Part shown: positions 8,189 to 16,923 of the stretch, piece after piece
Layout of the letters: the number at the start of each line of letters is the position of its first letter
Position numbering within the stretch: the first letter of the stretch is position 1
NCBI GenBank assembly: GCA_020403455.1
Contig: JADBXP010000016.1
Coordinates: 62,001 to 126,000, forward strand
Direction of reading: 5' to 3'
DNA length: 64,000 nt
Source of the DNA: Chitinophagaceae bacterium
Lineage (GTDB): Bacteria > Bacteroidota > Bacteroidia > Chitinophagales > Chitinophagaceae
Notes under the pieces: generated by a model
What the model saw: the letters and a program-made list of their open reading frames with translations, nothing else
What the model was told of the DNA's origin: nothing
Database searches by the model: none
Program-made: the position numbers and the translations under genes

Positions 8189-9541
8189 ATGCAATCATCC
8201 GGTCCTTCCTTGCAAGTAGAGCTATCCGGCCGGCAAATAATCGCCATTGCCTTTCCCATTGCCTTATCCATCCTGGTTCCGCAATTCAATTTCATTGTCA
8301 ATAATATTTTTTTAGGTGGACTTGGACAAAGAGAACTTGCGGTAGCGGGTATCACGGGTGTTTATTATCTCATTTTTGCCGTACTTGGCCAGGGATTGAA
8401 CAATGGTTTACAGGCACTGATTTCAAGGAGAGCGGGTGAAAACAAATTGGATGATATTGGGGTATTGTTTGCCCAGGGGGTTAGAATATCGCTTGTTTTA
8501 TCTGTCATTGGAATTTTACTTACCTGGTGGCTAGCACCGATCATTCTGCGAGCAACTCTCTCCGATTCCAAAAGCGCAGAGATGGCCATTGAGTTTCTTC
8601 AGATCAGGGTGTTGGGCCTACCCTTCCTGTATCTTTATCAAATGCGCAATGCCCTGCTGGTGGGCATCAATCAAAGCAAGTTTTTAATTGTTGGAACTGC
8701 AACTGAGGCGGTCATTAATATTATATTAGACTACGGACTTATCTATGGACATTTTGGGTTACCGGTCATGGGTTTTAACGGCGCTGCTGTCGCCTCTATC
8801 ATCAGTGAGATTGCCGGACTATTGGTTATTTTTCTGATTATTACCAATAACCAGATTATCCGATCTCTGCGTTTGTTTCAACAGATTCGCTACAATCCTG
8901 CAACGACCCGACTGATTCTGCAACAATCACTGCCCCTGATGATGCAATTTGCCATCAGCATTATCAGTTGGGAATTCTTTTATATCCTCATCGAGCACGA
9001 TGGAACGGCGGCATTGGCGGTTTCCAATACCATGCGGAATCTATTCGGATTTTTTGGTTGTTTTACCTGGGCTTTTGCTGCAACCACCAATAGCATGGTG
9101 AGTAATGTGATTGGTCAGGGACTGACATCAGAGGTAATGCCTTTGATAAGACGCATTATCTTTTTTAGTCTCGGTATGTCGCTGATAGTATTTTGCCTCC
9201 TGAATCTTTTTCCAATAGCATTTTTAAGTATTTACGGACAAGGTCCGGAATTCATCACGGCAGCAATCCCGGTTTTGAGAGTGGTAACGGTAGCTATGCT
9301 GTTCATGTCGGTGGGAGTTGTTTGGATGAATGCTGTTACCGGTACCGGAAATTCAACCATGAACCTGATTACTGAGGGCGCTGCCATTGTGCTATACTGT
9401 GTATATACTTACCTTGTTCTGGAAGTATGGAATTTACCGATAACGGTGGGCTGGGCCAGCGAGTGGCTCTATTGGTCAACCTTACTCATCCCCTCCTACC
9501 TATATATGCGGAGCGGCAGGTGGAAAAACAAAAAGATTTAA
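8189..9541 (+). CDS. MATE family efflux transporter
   Basis: Inner-membrane Na+- or H+-driven multidrug/toxin extrusion transporter of 450 aa with about twelve hydrophobic segments in two similar halves. MATE-like features include the N-terminal IIAIAFPIALSILVPQFNFI helix, the GLGQRELAVAGI loop, the VMGFNGAAVASIISE segment at the end of the first half, and a second-half repeat beginning at LILQQSLPLMMQ. The substrate cannot be told from sequence. It is divergent from the DUF3822 operon and converges closely on the acyl-CoA-binding protein gene. Confidence 0.9.
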   Translation: MQSSGPSLQVELSGRQIIAIAFPIALSILVPQFNFIVNNIFLGGLGQRELAVAGITGVYYLIFAVLGQGLNNGLQALISRRAGENKLDDIGVLFAQGVRISLVLSVIGILLTWWLAPIILRATLSDSKSAEMAIEFLQIRVLGLPFLYLYQMRNALLVGINQSKFLIVGTATEAVINIILDYGLIYGHFGLPVMGFNGAAVASIISEIAGLLVIFLIITNNQIIRSLRLFQQIRYNPATTRLILQQSLPLMMQFAISIISWEFFYILIEHDGTAALAVSNTMRNLFGFFGCFTWAFAATTNSMVSNVIGQGLTSEVMPLIRRIIFFSLGMSLIVFCLLNLFPIAFLSIYGQGPEFITAAIPVLRVVTVAMLFMSVGVVWMNAVTGTGNSTMNLITEGAAIVLYCVYTYLVLEVWNLPITVGWASEWLYWSTLLIPSYLYMRSGRWKNKKI

Positions 9542-9549
9542 CTGATCTG

Positions 9550-9816
9550 TTATTGTTTCGCTTTTAGATCAGTCACCAGGTTGACATATTGTTGCATGGC
9601 ATCTGAAGGAGATGTACCCGCTAACTTATTCCAGGCCTCGAACTTAAATTTTGCAACAAAATCAAAGGCATTTTCGGGAGCTTGAGCCGGTGTGCAATCA
9701 CCCTCAGTAGCTTGTTTATACAGGGAATAAAGTTTCAGCAAAGTTTCATTGTCGGGTTTTTCTTTTAAAGTTTTGCTGTTGGCTACGGCAGTTTCAAATT
9801 GTTGTTGAAGTTCCAT
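9550..9816 (-). CDS. acyl-CoA-binding protein (ACBP)
   Basis: Small cytosolic four-helix protein (88 aa) that binds long-chain acyl-CoA esters. The diagnostic KLYSLYKQATEGD motif (about residues 27-39) and KFKFEAWNKLAGTSPSDAMQ supply the conserved Tyr and Lys ligands for the CoA moiety. Length equals the eukaryotic ACBP norm. It is the last gene of the trxB-folB-TPR-ACBP run, 9 bp after the TPR gene. Confidence 0.95.
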   Translation of the reverse strand: MELQQQFETAVANSKTLKEKPDNETLLKLYSLYKQATEGDCTPAQAPENAFDFVAKFKFEAWNKLAGTSPSDAMQQYVNLVTDLKAKQ

Positions 9817-9824
9817 GGTATTTT

Positions 9825-10586
9825 TTATTGAAGGTTGGCTAATAATTCTGCTCCTGCTGCTTTTAGAATGGGATCAGCTGAAGTACGATTGGGTAATTTT
9901 TGAAGCTGTGTCAGTATTTCAATTGCCTTGGTTGGATTGCGGTTTTCTTTGTAGGCGCGGCCGAGGTCCAGGTAGTTGCTAACCATATACGGCTCCAGTT
10001 GTTTACATTTTTCCATATGGAAAATGGCTTTTTCGATTTCACCTTCGGGTAAGCCGCCAAAAAACAATTTTACTGCAGCTTTTTTGAAAGCAGAAAGTTT
10101 CACCATTTCATAGTGCCATTTCCCCAGCACATATTGGGCTTTCCCATAATTGGGTTGTAAACTCACTGCTCGATCTGCATAATGGCGAACATCTCTAACA
10201 TAGCCCACTACTTTTTTGTTATCTGATTCAAAGTCTGTGAGGTTTCCGGAAGCCATTGACATCACATAATTGGATTCAACACGATTGCTGTCTGCTGCAT
10301 ACGCCCTTTTGGCAAAGGCATAGGCAGTTTCATACATTAGTTTTTTGCTTTTCTTATCGCTGCTTTCTTTGTTGCCCAATACTGTATGCAATTCGGCCAA
10401 CTTGCAAAGTACCAATACATTTTGTGGCTCCTGTAACAAAACTGACTGATAAATTTTAATTGCTTCCGATTCCTTGAGTTGTCTTTCCATTTGCTCTGCC
10501 TGTTGAATCATTCCGGTAACAGACTGCGCCTCGATTCGGCTTCCGAAAAGCAAGGCGATGCAAAGCAGGTAATTGGTCATTGTCAT
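9825..10586 (-). CDS. exported tetratricopeptide-repeat protein
   Basis: A 253-aa protein with an N-terminal signal peptide (TNYLLCIALLFGSRIEAQ) and several TPR-like helices: EAIKIYQSVLLQEPQNVLVL, AYAFAKRAYAADSNRVESNY, HYADRAVSLQPNYGKAQYVL and TKAIEILTQLQ. TPR scaffolds mediate protein interactions; the partner is unknown and the location is probably periplasmic. The start is ATG 10584-10586. The longest frame would begin at a TTG three codons earlier and overlap folB. Confidence 0.8.
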   Translation of the reverse strand: MTMTNYLLCIALLFGSRIEAQSVTGMIQQAEQMERQLKESEAIKIYQSVLLQEPQNVLVLCKLAELHTVLGNKESSDKKSKKLMYETAYAFAKRAYAADSNRVESNYVMSMASGNLTDFESDNKKVVGYVRDVRHYADRAVSLQPNYGKAQYVLGKWHYEMVKLSAFKKAAVKLFFGGLPEGEIEKAIFHMEKCKQLEPYMVSNYLDLGRAYKENRNPTKAIEILTQLQKLPNRTSADPILKAAGAELLANLQ

Positions 10587-10591
10587 GGATT

Positions 10592-10951
10592 TCAACTGTT
10601 TGATCGATCTACATCAAATTCTACGCCAACTTTTCCTTGAAATGCAGGAATGGGGGGATGAAGTTTAAAAAGGGCTATATGAACTTTCGAAGCATTGGGA
10701 AACTTGTTCAATAACCTACGGGCGATGGTCATTGCCAATTCTTCCAATAATGGGGTAGGTTGATCCATGCATTCCTGAATAATGGCATATGCCTGAACAT
10801 AATCAAGGGAAGGCTCTTCATTCGTTTGAGCGGGAGAAGCATCCACCTGAATGCTGAGCTGGACTTCGAACTCATTTCCCAGCAATTTTTCGGCTGCATA
10901 GAGCCCATGAAAACCGTTGAATCGCAGGTTATGCAGGTGGATGGTATACAT
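10592..10951 (-). CDS. folB: dihydroneopterin aldolase
   Basis: Folate biosynthesis enzyme that cleaves 7,8-dihydroneopterin to 6-hydroxymethyl-dihydropterin. The 119-aa product starts at ATG 10949-10951 (MYTIHLHNLRFNGFHG). It has the family pattern GFHGLYAAEKLLGNEFEV, the LDYVQAY strand, LLEELA with the conserved catalytic-pocket Glu, and a C-terminal FKLHPPIPAF equivalent to the KPxxPI loop. It sits 11 bp after trxB and just before the TPR gene. Confidence 0.92.
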   Translation of the reverse strand: MYTIHLHNLRFNGFHGLYAAEKLLGNEFEVQLSIQVDASPAQTNEEPSLDYVQAYAIIQECMDQPTPLLEELAMTIARRLLNKFPNASKVHIALFKLHPPIPAFQGKVGVEFDVDRSNS

Positions 10952-10962
10952 GGGCTGATTTT

Positions 10963-11910
10963 TTACGCTAGTCCGGCAGCACTCAGGTACCTTTCTGCAT
11001 CCAGCGCGGCCATACAACCACTACCGGCTGCTGTCACTGCCTGTCGATAGGTTTTGTCTTGTACATCGCCAGCAGCAAAAACTCCTTCAATATTGGTTTT
11101 AGATGTTCCCGGAATGGTAAGTATGTAACCTGTTTCGTCCATATCAATGAAGGGCTTGAAGATGTTGCTGTTCGGTTGGTGACCAATGGCAACGAAAAAA
11201 GCGCTCACAGGTATATCAGAGGTTTCACCGGTTTGGTTGTTTTTGATCCTAACAGCTTCTACTTTAGATTCACCCAAAATTTCCTCGGTTTCGGTGTTCC
11301 AGTATACTTTGATATTGGGGGTTTGCAATACTCTCTGCTGCATTATTTTGCTTGCGCGCATGGTATCCTTTCTAACCAGCATGTGAACTTGGGTGCATAG
11401 CTTGGACAGATACAGGGCCTCCTCTGCTGCTGTATCTCCGGCACCAACAATCGCCACCTCTTTACCACGGAAGAAGAAACCATCACAAACCGCACAGGCA
11501 CTCACACCGTATCCATTGAGTCGCTGTTCAGAGGGTAGTCCTAACCATTTGGCAGAAGCACCTGTAGAGATGATAACTGCATCTGCTTCAATTATCTTTT
11601 CTTCATCAATCCATACTTTGAATGGACGCACACTGAAATCAACACTGGAAGCTATCCCATAACGCACATCTGCCCCCATGCGCACTGCTTGTTTTTCAAA
11701 ATGCACCATCATTTCAGGGCCCTGTATACCATCCGGATAACCGGGATAATTTTCAACTTCCGTGGTAATGGTAAGCTGACCACCCGGTTGAATCCCCTGG
11801 TATAAAACTGGTTTCAGGTTAGCTCTGGCTGCATAAATGGCAGCTGTATAGCCGGCCGGACCGGAACCTATGATGAGAAGGTGTACTTTTTCTTTTTCCT
11901 CGTTAGCCAT
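10963..11910 (-). CDS. trxB: thioredoxin-disulfide reductase
   Basis: NADPH-dependent FAD enzyme that reduces thioredoxin. The 315-aa protein has the FAD-binding IIGSGPAGYTAAIYAARA (residues 13-30), the redox-active CAVC motif (Cys139 and Cys142), the NADPH-binding VAIVGAGDTAAEEALYLSKL, and the C-terminal GVFAAGDVQDKTYRQAVTAA FAD motif. It leads a minus-strand run with folB, a TPR protein and ACBP. Its likely substrate, a thioredoxin, is encoded at 55174. Confidence 0.97.
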   Translation of the reverse strand: MANEEKEKVHLLIIGSGPAGYTAAIYAARANLKPVLYQGIQPGGQLTITTEVENYPGYPDGIQGPEMMVHFEKQAVRMGADVRYGIASSVDFSVRPFKVWIDEEKIIEADAVIISTGASAKWLGLPSEQRLNGYGVSACAVCDGFFFRGKEVAIVGAGDTAAEEALYLSKLCTQVHMLVRKDTMRASKIMQQRVLQTPNIKVYWNTETEEILGESKVEAVRIKNNQTGETSDIPVSAFFVAIGHQPNSNIFKPFIDMDETGYILTIPGTSKTNIEGVFAAGDVQDKTYRQAVTAAGSGCMAALDAERYLSAAGLA

Positions 11911-11984
11911 GAACTTATATTTTACCCTGCGAAGTTATTAATTATTGCAGCAATAATTTTTTGCAGTGTTGTTTGTGGATAATT

Positions 11985-12015
11985 GTAAAAAAATACCCCT
12001 GAAGTTTACAGGGGC
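11985..12015 (-). terminator. rho-independent terminator of the primary sigma factor gene
   Basis: Read on the minus strand, a 6-bp GC-rich stem (11996-12001 with 12009-12014; CCCCTG/CAGGGG) is followed by a T-rich tract. It lies 29 nt after the sigma factor stop and before trxB, so it separates the two transcripts. Confidence 0.8.
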
Positions 12016-12043
12016 ATTCAATGTATTGATGTTGTTTTTGTTG

Positions 12044-12901
12044 TTACCCCAGGTATGCTTTCAGCGAATTGCTGTAGCGGGCTTTTTGCAAGCGTTTGAT
12101 AGCACGCTCTTTGATCTGGCGGATTCTCTCTTTGGTCAGATCGTACTTCACGCCGATCTGCTCGATTGTTACTCCATTTTCACCATCCAGACCAAAATAA
12201 GCATTAACAATCTCAGCTTCTCTTGGACTCAAAGATTTAAGTACCCGACGAATTTCTTCTCTTAGAGAGTCTTTCATCACATCTTCATCGGTATCATCAC
12301 TACCCTCCAGCAAATCACCCATAGCTACATCTTCTGCCTCGTGTACAGGAGCATCGAGGGAGGTATGACGGGTATTGCTCTGAAATATGTTGTTAATTTC
12401 TGTCTCGCTCATTTCCAGAATCTCAGCCAACTCTTCAGTTGATGGTTCACGCTCGTGTTCCTGTTCGAAAGCCATGTAGGCTTTGTTGGCTTTGTTATAA
12501 GTACCGATCTTATTCTGGGGTAAGCGCACCAGCCTTCCCTGCTCTGCCAAAGCCTGGAGAATGGATTGGCGGATCCACCACACAGCGTAGGAGATGAATT
12601 TAAATCCTTTGGTCTCATCGAAACGTTGGGCAGCTTTGATAAGGCCCAGGTTACCTTCATTGATCAGGTCACTCAGCGATAACCCCTGGTGTTGGTATTG
12701 TTTGGCAACCGACACGACGAAGCGGAGGTTGGCCTGTACGAGTTTATCAAGTGCATGCTGATCACCCATTTTAATACGCTGGGCAAGGGTGGTTTCCTCT
12801 TCCGGGGTGATCATGGGTATTTTCGAGATTTCCTGCAGGTATTTCTCAACTGCCTGGGAATCGCGATTCGTAATCTGGGTTGCAATTTTTAGCTGCCTCA
12901 T
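12044..12901 (-). CDS. rpoD: primary sigma factor RpoD/SigA, Bacteroidota type
   Basis: Housekeeping sigma-70 that directs RNA polymerase to TAnnTTTG-type promoters. The 285-aa length is normal for this phylum, which lacks the long 1.1 region and non-conserved insert of E. coli RpoD. Visible are region 1.2 (VEKYLQEISKIPMITPEEE), region 2 (NLRFVVSVAKQYQHQGLSL, then AVWWIRQSILQALAEQ), region 3 (EREPSTEELAEILEM) and region 4 (LKSLSPREAEIVNAYFGLDG, then TKERIRQIKERAIKRLQ). It is monocistronic with its own terminator and a 244-bp upstream gap. Confidence 0.95.
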   Translation of the reverse strand: MRQLKIATQITNRDSQAVEKYLQEISKIPMITPEEETTLAQRIKMGDQHALDKLVQANLRFVVSVAKQYQHQGLSLSDLINEGNLGLIKAAQRFDETKGFKFISYAVWWIRQSILQALAEQGRLVRLPQNKIGTYNKANKAYMAFEQEHEREPSTEELAEILEMSETEINNIFQSNTRHTSLDAPVHEAEDVAMGDLLEGSDDTDEDVMKDSLREEIRRVLKSLSPREAEIVNAYFGLDGENGVTIEQIGVKYDLTKERIRQIKERAIKRLQKARYSNSLKAYLG

Positions 12902-12997
12902 GTGTAGTTGTTACTGTATAGACAAAAAACGAATGAAAATGTTACAAAATTGCAGGGGTGATTTTCCTAAACCTACCTATGCCCGCAATATAGCCTG

Positions 12998-13005
12998 CAA
13001 AGATA
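12998..13005 (-). promoter_or_regulatory. candidate -7 element (TATCTTTG) upstream of rpoD
   Basis: On the minus strand this reads TATCTTTG, a perfect match to TAnnTTTG, about 97 nt before the sigma factor ATG. No TTG at the ideal -33 distance was found. The rest of the gap up to 13145 is AT-rich and shows no gene. Confidence 0.45.
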
Positions 13006-13129
13006 CAAAATATAGCTCAAAAGGCATTGATAATGTGGAAAAAACGAATGAAAATGGTAAAAATGATGGTAATTCTGGTTAGTTATAAAAAAATGCCGCC
13101 CCAGAATCCATCAAACCGGGGTTTGCAAG

Positions 13130-13137
13130 TATCTTCG
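13130..13137 (+). promoter_or_regulatory. candidate -7 element (TATCTTCG) just before threonine aldolase
   Basis: TATCTTCG lies 8 nt before the ATG at 13146 and would give a very short or leaderless transcript. It is identical to the element found upstream of gyrA. No clear -33 partner is visible. Confidence 0.35.
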
Positions 13138-13145
13138 TCCCTATC

Positions 13146-14159
13146 ATGATAGATTATCGTTCAGATACAGTTACCCGACCCACTCCAGGCATGCTGGAAG
13201 CTATGAATCAGGCAGTTGTGGGTGATGATGTCTTTGGAGAAGACCCTACTGTCAACCGTTTGGAGAAAATGTCTGCTGCCCTTTTTGGGAAACCCTCAGC
13301 AGTGTTTTGTCCAAGTGGAACCATGACGAATCAAATTGCGATTAAATGCCATACACAGCCGGGGGATGAGGTAATTTGCGATTTCCTATCTCATATCTAT
13401 CAATATGAGGGAGGGGGCATTGCATTTAATTCCGGGGTATCGGTACGATTGATCAACGGTGATAAGGGAAGAATAACAGCAGACCAGGTGTTGGAAGCCA
13501 TCAACCCAATCGATGTGCACAAAGCCATTACGAGCCTGGTGAGTCTAGAAAATACGGCCAATCGGGGTGGAGGAAGTTGTTACGACATCCATGAAATTCA
13601 ACGCATCAGGGAAGTATGTACCCAGAAAAGCTTGCAGTTGCATCTGGATGGAGCACGTATTTTCAATGCACTGGTAGCAAAATCAGAATCACCCCTGCGG
13701 TATGGGGAATTGTTTGACAGCATTTCCATCTGTCTGAGCAAGGGACTCGGAGCGCCGGTGGGAAGTGTTTTGATTGGAGATACACCTTTCATTCAACAAG
13801 CCCGGCGCATTCGCAAGGTATTTGGTGGCGGTATGCGCCAGGCTGGATCTATAGCTGCCGCCGGTATTTATGCGCTGGAAAATCATATTGCCCGATTGGC
13901 GAGCGATCATTATCACGCGCAGTTAATTGCAGCTGCTTGGGAAAAAAAATCATTCATAGGATCCATTTATCCAGTTGAAACCAATATTATCATTTTTGAA
14001 GTGAGCAATACCTACACAGCTCCACAACTTGCGGTGAAACTGAAGGAAAATGACATACTCGCCATCGCCATCTCCCCCCGGATGATCCGGATGGTCGTAC
14101 ATCTGGATATCCATGAACTGGATGTCGAAAGAACCATCGATGTCATTGGGCGACTCTAA
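13146..14159 (+). CDS. ltaE: low-specificity L-threonine aldolase
   Basis: PLP enzyme that cleaves L-threonine or allo-threonine to glycine and acetaldehyde. The 337-aa protein begins [19 protein letters not shown], the family signature, followed by [16 protein letters not shown]. The PLP lysine is Lys199 in [15 protein letters not shown], preceded by the [11 protein letters not shown] strand with the cofactor Asp. It is followed after 32 bp by pgi and then a GNAT gene on the same strand, probably one transcript. Confidence 0.93.
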   Translation: MIDYRSDTVTRPTPGMLEAMNQAVVGDDVFGEDPTVNRLEKMSAALFGKPSAVFCPSGTMTNQIAIKCHTQPGDEVICDFLSHIYQYEGGGIAFNSGVSVRLINGDKGRITADQVLEAINPIDVHKAITSLVSLENTANRGGGSCYDIHEIQRIREVCTQKSLQLHLDGARIFNALVAKSESPLRYGELFDSISICLSKGLGAPVGSVLIGDTPFIQQARRIRKVFGGGMRQAGSIAAAGIYALENHIARLASDHYHAQLIAAAWEKKSFIGSIYPVETNIIIFEVSNTYTAPQLAVKLKENDILAIAISPRMIRMVVHLDIHELDVERTIDVIGRL

Positions 14160-14191
14160 CTTTCACGCTTTCACAGGTAAAATTGAAGCAC

Positions 14192-15856
14192 ATGTTACCA
14201 AGAATCAATCCGACCAGCACGCAGGCCTGGTTTCTGCTGAAAAAGCATGCAGAAGAAGAAATGAACCGCCTGCACCTTCGCGACCTTTTTTTGGCAGATG
14301 CTGAACGTTTTCAGCGCTTCTCAATTCGTTGGAACGATTGGTTGTGCGATTATTCGAAAAATATCATCAATTCCAAGACAATACACCTCCTGCTTCAACT
14401 CACTGAAGAAGCTGAGTTAAAGAAAGCCATACAACAAATGTTCGGGGGAGAAGCCATTAATGAAACAGAAAACAGAGCTGTGCTTCATACTGCACTCCGT
14501 AATTTTTCTGACCAGCCCATGCACGTTAATGGCAAGGATGTAATGCCGGATGTGAAAAGGGTCTTGCAACAGATGAAATCTTGCTGTGAAAAAGTACATG
14601 GAGGTAAGTGGAAGGGCTTTACCGGGAAAACCATTAAGAACATCGTCAACATAGGAATTGGCGGCAGTGACCTGGGCCCTGTAATGGTAACTGAAGCACT
14701 ACGCCCCTATCACATTCCGGGTATCAGGTGTTTCTTTGTAAGCAATGTAGATGGTGCACATATCGCACAAACACTGCAGCAAGTAAATGCGGAGGAAACC
14801 CTCTTTCTCATTGCCTCCAAAACATTCACTACACAAGAAACCATGACAAATGCCCATACTGCCAGGGAATGGTTTCTATCACATGCAAAAAAGGAAGAAC
14901 ACATAGCGAAACACTTTTTAGCACTGAGCACCAATGAAAAGGCAGTGACTGAATTTGGTATTCATCCGGACAACCGGTTTGAGTTTTGGGACTGGGTTGG
15001 CGGAAGGTATTCTTTGTGGAGTGCGATCGGTCTATCGATAGCCCTTACCATTGGTTATGCAGCATTTGAGGACTTATTGCGGGGTGCACACACTATGGAC
15101 CAACACTTCCAGCAAGAGAAATTTGATAAGAATATTCCGGTCATTATGGCTTTGCTGGGAATTTGGTACACCAATTTTATGGGTGCTCAAAGTGAAGCCA
15201 TTTTACCCTACGACCAGAACCTGCACCGTCTTCCTGCCTATCTGCAACAGGCCAATATGGAAAGCAACGGTAAGTATGTAGATAGAAACGGTGATCCTGT
15301 CAATTACTCGACCGGACCTGTTATCTGGGGTGAACCCGGTACCAACGGTCAGCATGCTTTCTATCAGCTGATACACCAAGGAACCTTGCTGATACCGACG
15401 GATTTCATCGCTCCTGCCAATAGTCATTATCAATTGGGTAACCATCACCAACAGTTGCTTTCACATTTTCTAGCGCAAACAGAGGCGCTGATGAACGGAA
15501 AAACAGAAAAAGAAGTGGAAGCAGAATTAACTGCTGCAGGATTAAAGGAGGAAGCCATAAAAAAACTTACTCCCTTTAAAATTTTCACAGGCAATAAACC
15601 ATCCAATAGTTTACTGGTTCGGCAATTGACCCCACACACGGTTGGACAACTCATTGCGATGTATGAGCACAAAATCTTTGTCCAGGGTATCATTTGGAAT
15701 ATTTTTAGTTTTGATCAATGGGGGGTAGAATTGGGTAAGCAACTCGCAGGAAAGATTTTACCCGAACTAAATGCCACGGAGACTGTTACATCTCACGATG
15801 CCTCTACCAATGGCTTGATCAATGCCTGTCGGGAAATGCAGGAATCCAACAAATAA
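14192..15856 (+). CDS. pgi: glucose-6-phosphate isomerase
   Basis: Interconverts glucose-6-phosphate and fructose-6-phosphate in glycolysis and gluconeogenesis. The 554-aa length fits the long PGI class. Visible are [13 protein letters not shown] (phosphate-binding region), the [18 protein letters not shown] signature, [16 protein letters not shown] with the catalytic Glu, and [15 protein letters not shown] with the conserved His. The C-terminal signature is [16 protein letters not shown]. The start is ATG 14192; a TTG three codons earlier only lengthens the open frame. Confidence 0.97.
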   Translation: MLPRINPTSTQAWFLLKKHAEEEMNRLHLRDLFLADAERFQRFSIRWNDWLCDYSKNIINSKTIHLLLQLTEEAELKKAIQQMFGGEAINETENRAVLHTALRNFSDQPMHVNGKDVMPDVKRVLQQMKSCCEKVHGGKWKGFTGKTIKNIVNIGIGGSDLGPVMVTEALRPYHIPGIRCFFVSNVDGAHIAQTLQQVNAEETLFLIASKTFTTQETMTNAHTAREWFLSHAKKEEHIAKHFLALSTNEKAVTEFGIHPDNRFEFWDWVGGRYSLWSAIGLSIALTIGYAAFEDLLRGAHTMDQHFQQEKFDKNIPVIMALLGIWYTNFMGAQSEAILPYDQNLHRLPAYLQQANMESNGKYVDRNGDPVNYSTGPVIWGEPGTNGQHAFYQLIHQGTLLIPTDFIAPANSHYQLGNHHQQLLSHFLAQTEALMNGKTEKEVEAELTAAGLKEEAIKKLTPFKIFTGNKPSNSLLVRQLTPHTVGQLIAMYEHKIFVQGIIWNIFSFDQWGVELGKQLAGKILPELNATETVTSHDASTNGLINACREMQESNK

Positions 15857-15864
15857 TTATCTGA

Positions 15865-16356
15865 ATGATGGCAGGTACACAGATACGATCTATTGAGCCG
15901 GGTGATGATGCAACTTTAGCAACCATCATCCGAACTGTTTTAGAAGAATTTGGTGCCAACAAACCGGGAACAGTTTACTATGACCGGGAAACAGATCATT
16001 TGTATGACTTATTCAGCCAAACTTCCCGAAGTGCTTATCAGGTAGCCGTGCAGGAAGGAAAAATTGTTGGTGGCGCGGGAGTATTTCCGACGCCAGGTTT
16101 ACCGGAAGGGACCTGTGAATTGGTAAAAATGTACTTATTGCCTGAAGCCAGGGGGAAGGGTGTCGGAAAAGCATTGATCCAACAAGCATTCAGTTTGGCA
16201 AAAGATTTGGGCTATCATTCCATGTACCTGGAAACCATGCCGGAACTGAGAACTGCTATCGGTATGTATGAAAAAATGGGATTCAGCTACCTAACCGGTC
16301 CCAAGGGCTGCTCCGGTCATAATGGCTGTGATATCTGGATGGAAAGAAATCTGTAA
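15865..16356 (+). CDS. GNAT family N-acetyltransferase
   Basis: Acetyl-CoA-dependent acyltransferase of 163 aa. It shows the GNAT core: beta-4 VKMYLLPEARGKGVGKALIQ with the R/Q-x-x-G-x-G/A pyrophosphate loop (ARGKGVGKA), then YHSMYLETMPELRTAIGMYEKMGF. The substrate is unknown. The gene has tandem ATG codons (15865 and 15868) 8 bp after pgi and is probably cotranscribed with it. Confidence 0.88.
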   Translation: MMAGTQIRSIEPGDDATLATIIRTVLEEFGANKPGTVYYDRETDHLYDLFSQTSRSAYQVAVQEGKIVGGAGVFPTPGLPEGTCELVKMYLLPEARGKGVGKALIQQAFSLAKDLGYHSMYLETMPELRTAIGMYEKMGFSYLTGPKGCSGHNGCDIWMERNL

Positions 16357-16362
16357 CCAGCT

Positions 16363-16815
16363 CTACCACTTATCTACTTCTTCTCCGCTCATGTTGTCGC
16401 CTGCAGTAGCCTCCTGGCGGGGCTGAATAGGTTCTGGTGATGGCTCGGTGGTCTGTGCAGATATTTCAGTTACCACTGGACTTCCCTCGCTGCTACCATT
16501 GCCGTTTTCACCTTCCCCTTCAGGATATTCGTGGTTGAAAGCATCAAAGTCAAAATCAGGCATTAACTCAGTCTTCACGTAATCGACTGCTTCCTGCATG
16601 GCTTTCAGAAACTTATTGAAATCTTCTTTGTACAGGAAGATTTTGTGGCGGTCGTAACCGTTGTCATCAAAGCGTTTTCTGCTTTCGGTGATGGTTAGGA
16701 AATAATCATTCCCCTTGGTTGCCCGCACATCAAAAAAATAGGTTCTCCGCTTACCTGCACGAATCCTTTTACTGTAAACACTTTCCATTTTTTTGTCATT
16801 GTTCTCGTAAGCCAC
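16363..16815 (-). CDS. PUR-family nucleic-acid-binding protein (DUF3276)
   Basis: A 150-aa protein of the PUR-alpha-like DUF3276 family, found in Bacteroidota and spirochaetes. It should bind single-stranded DNA or RNA. The core AGKRRTYFFDVRATKGNDYF then LTITESRKRF and HKIFLYKEDFNKFLKAMQEA forms one beta-beta-beta-beta-alpha PUR repeat. The acidic and Pro/Ser-rich tail (about residues 105-150) looks disordered. The frame starts at GTG 16813-16815 (MAYENNDKK); an ATG at 16786-16788 is the alternative. Confidence 0.82.
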   Translation of the reverse strand: MAYENNDKKMESVYSKRIRAGKRRTYFFDVRATKGNDYFLTITESRKRFDDNGYDRHKIFLYKEDFNKFLKAMQEAVDYVKTELMPDFDFDAFNHEYPEGEGENGNGSSEGSPVVTEISAQTTEPSPEPIQPRQEATAGDNMSGEEVDKW

Positions 16816-16923
16816 TGTGATTGGTTTTGAATATTATACAAATAATTGATATTCAAATATAGTATTGTTTTAGAATTTTCAAAATTTTTAGACCATAAAT
16901 TCTACAAATGACTGATGGATGGC

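Noticed and set aside
8100..8198. Longer N-terminus for the DUF3822 protein
   Set aside because: The extension would overlap the divergent MATE gene and its promoter region and does not resemble the family N-terminus.
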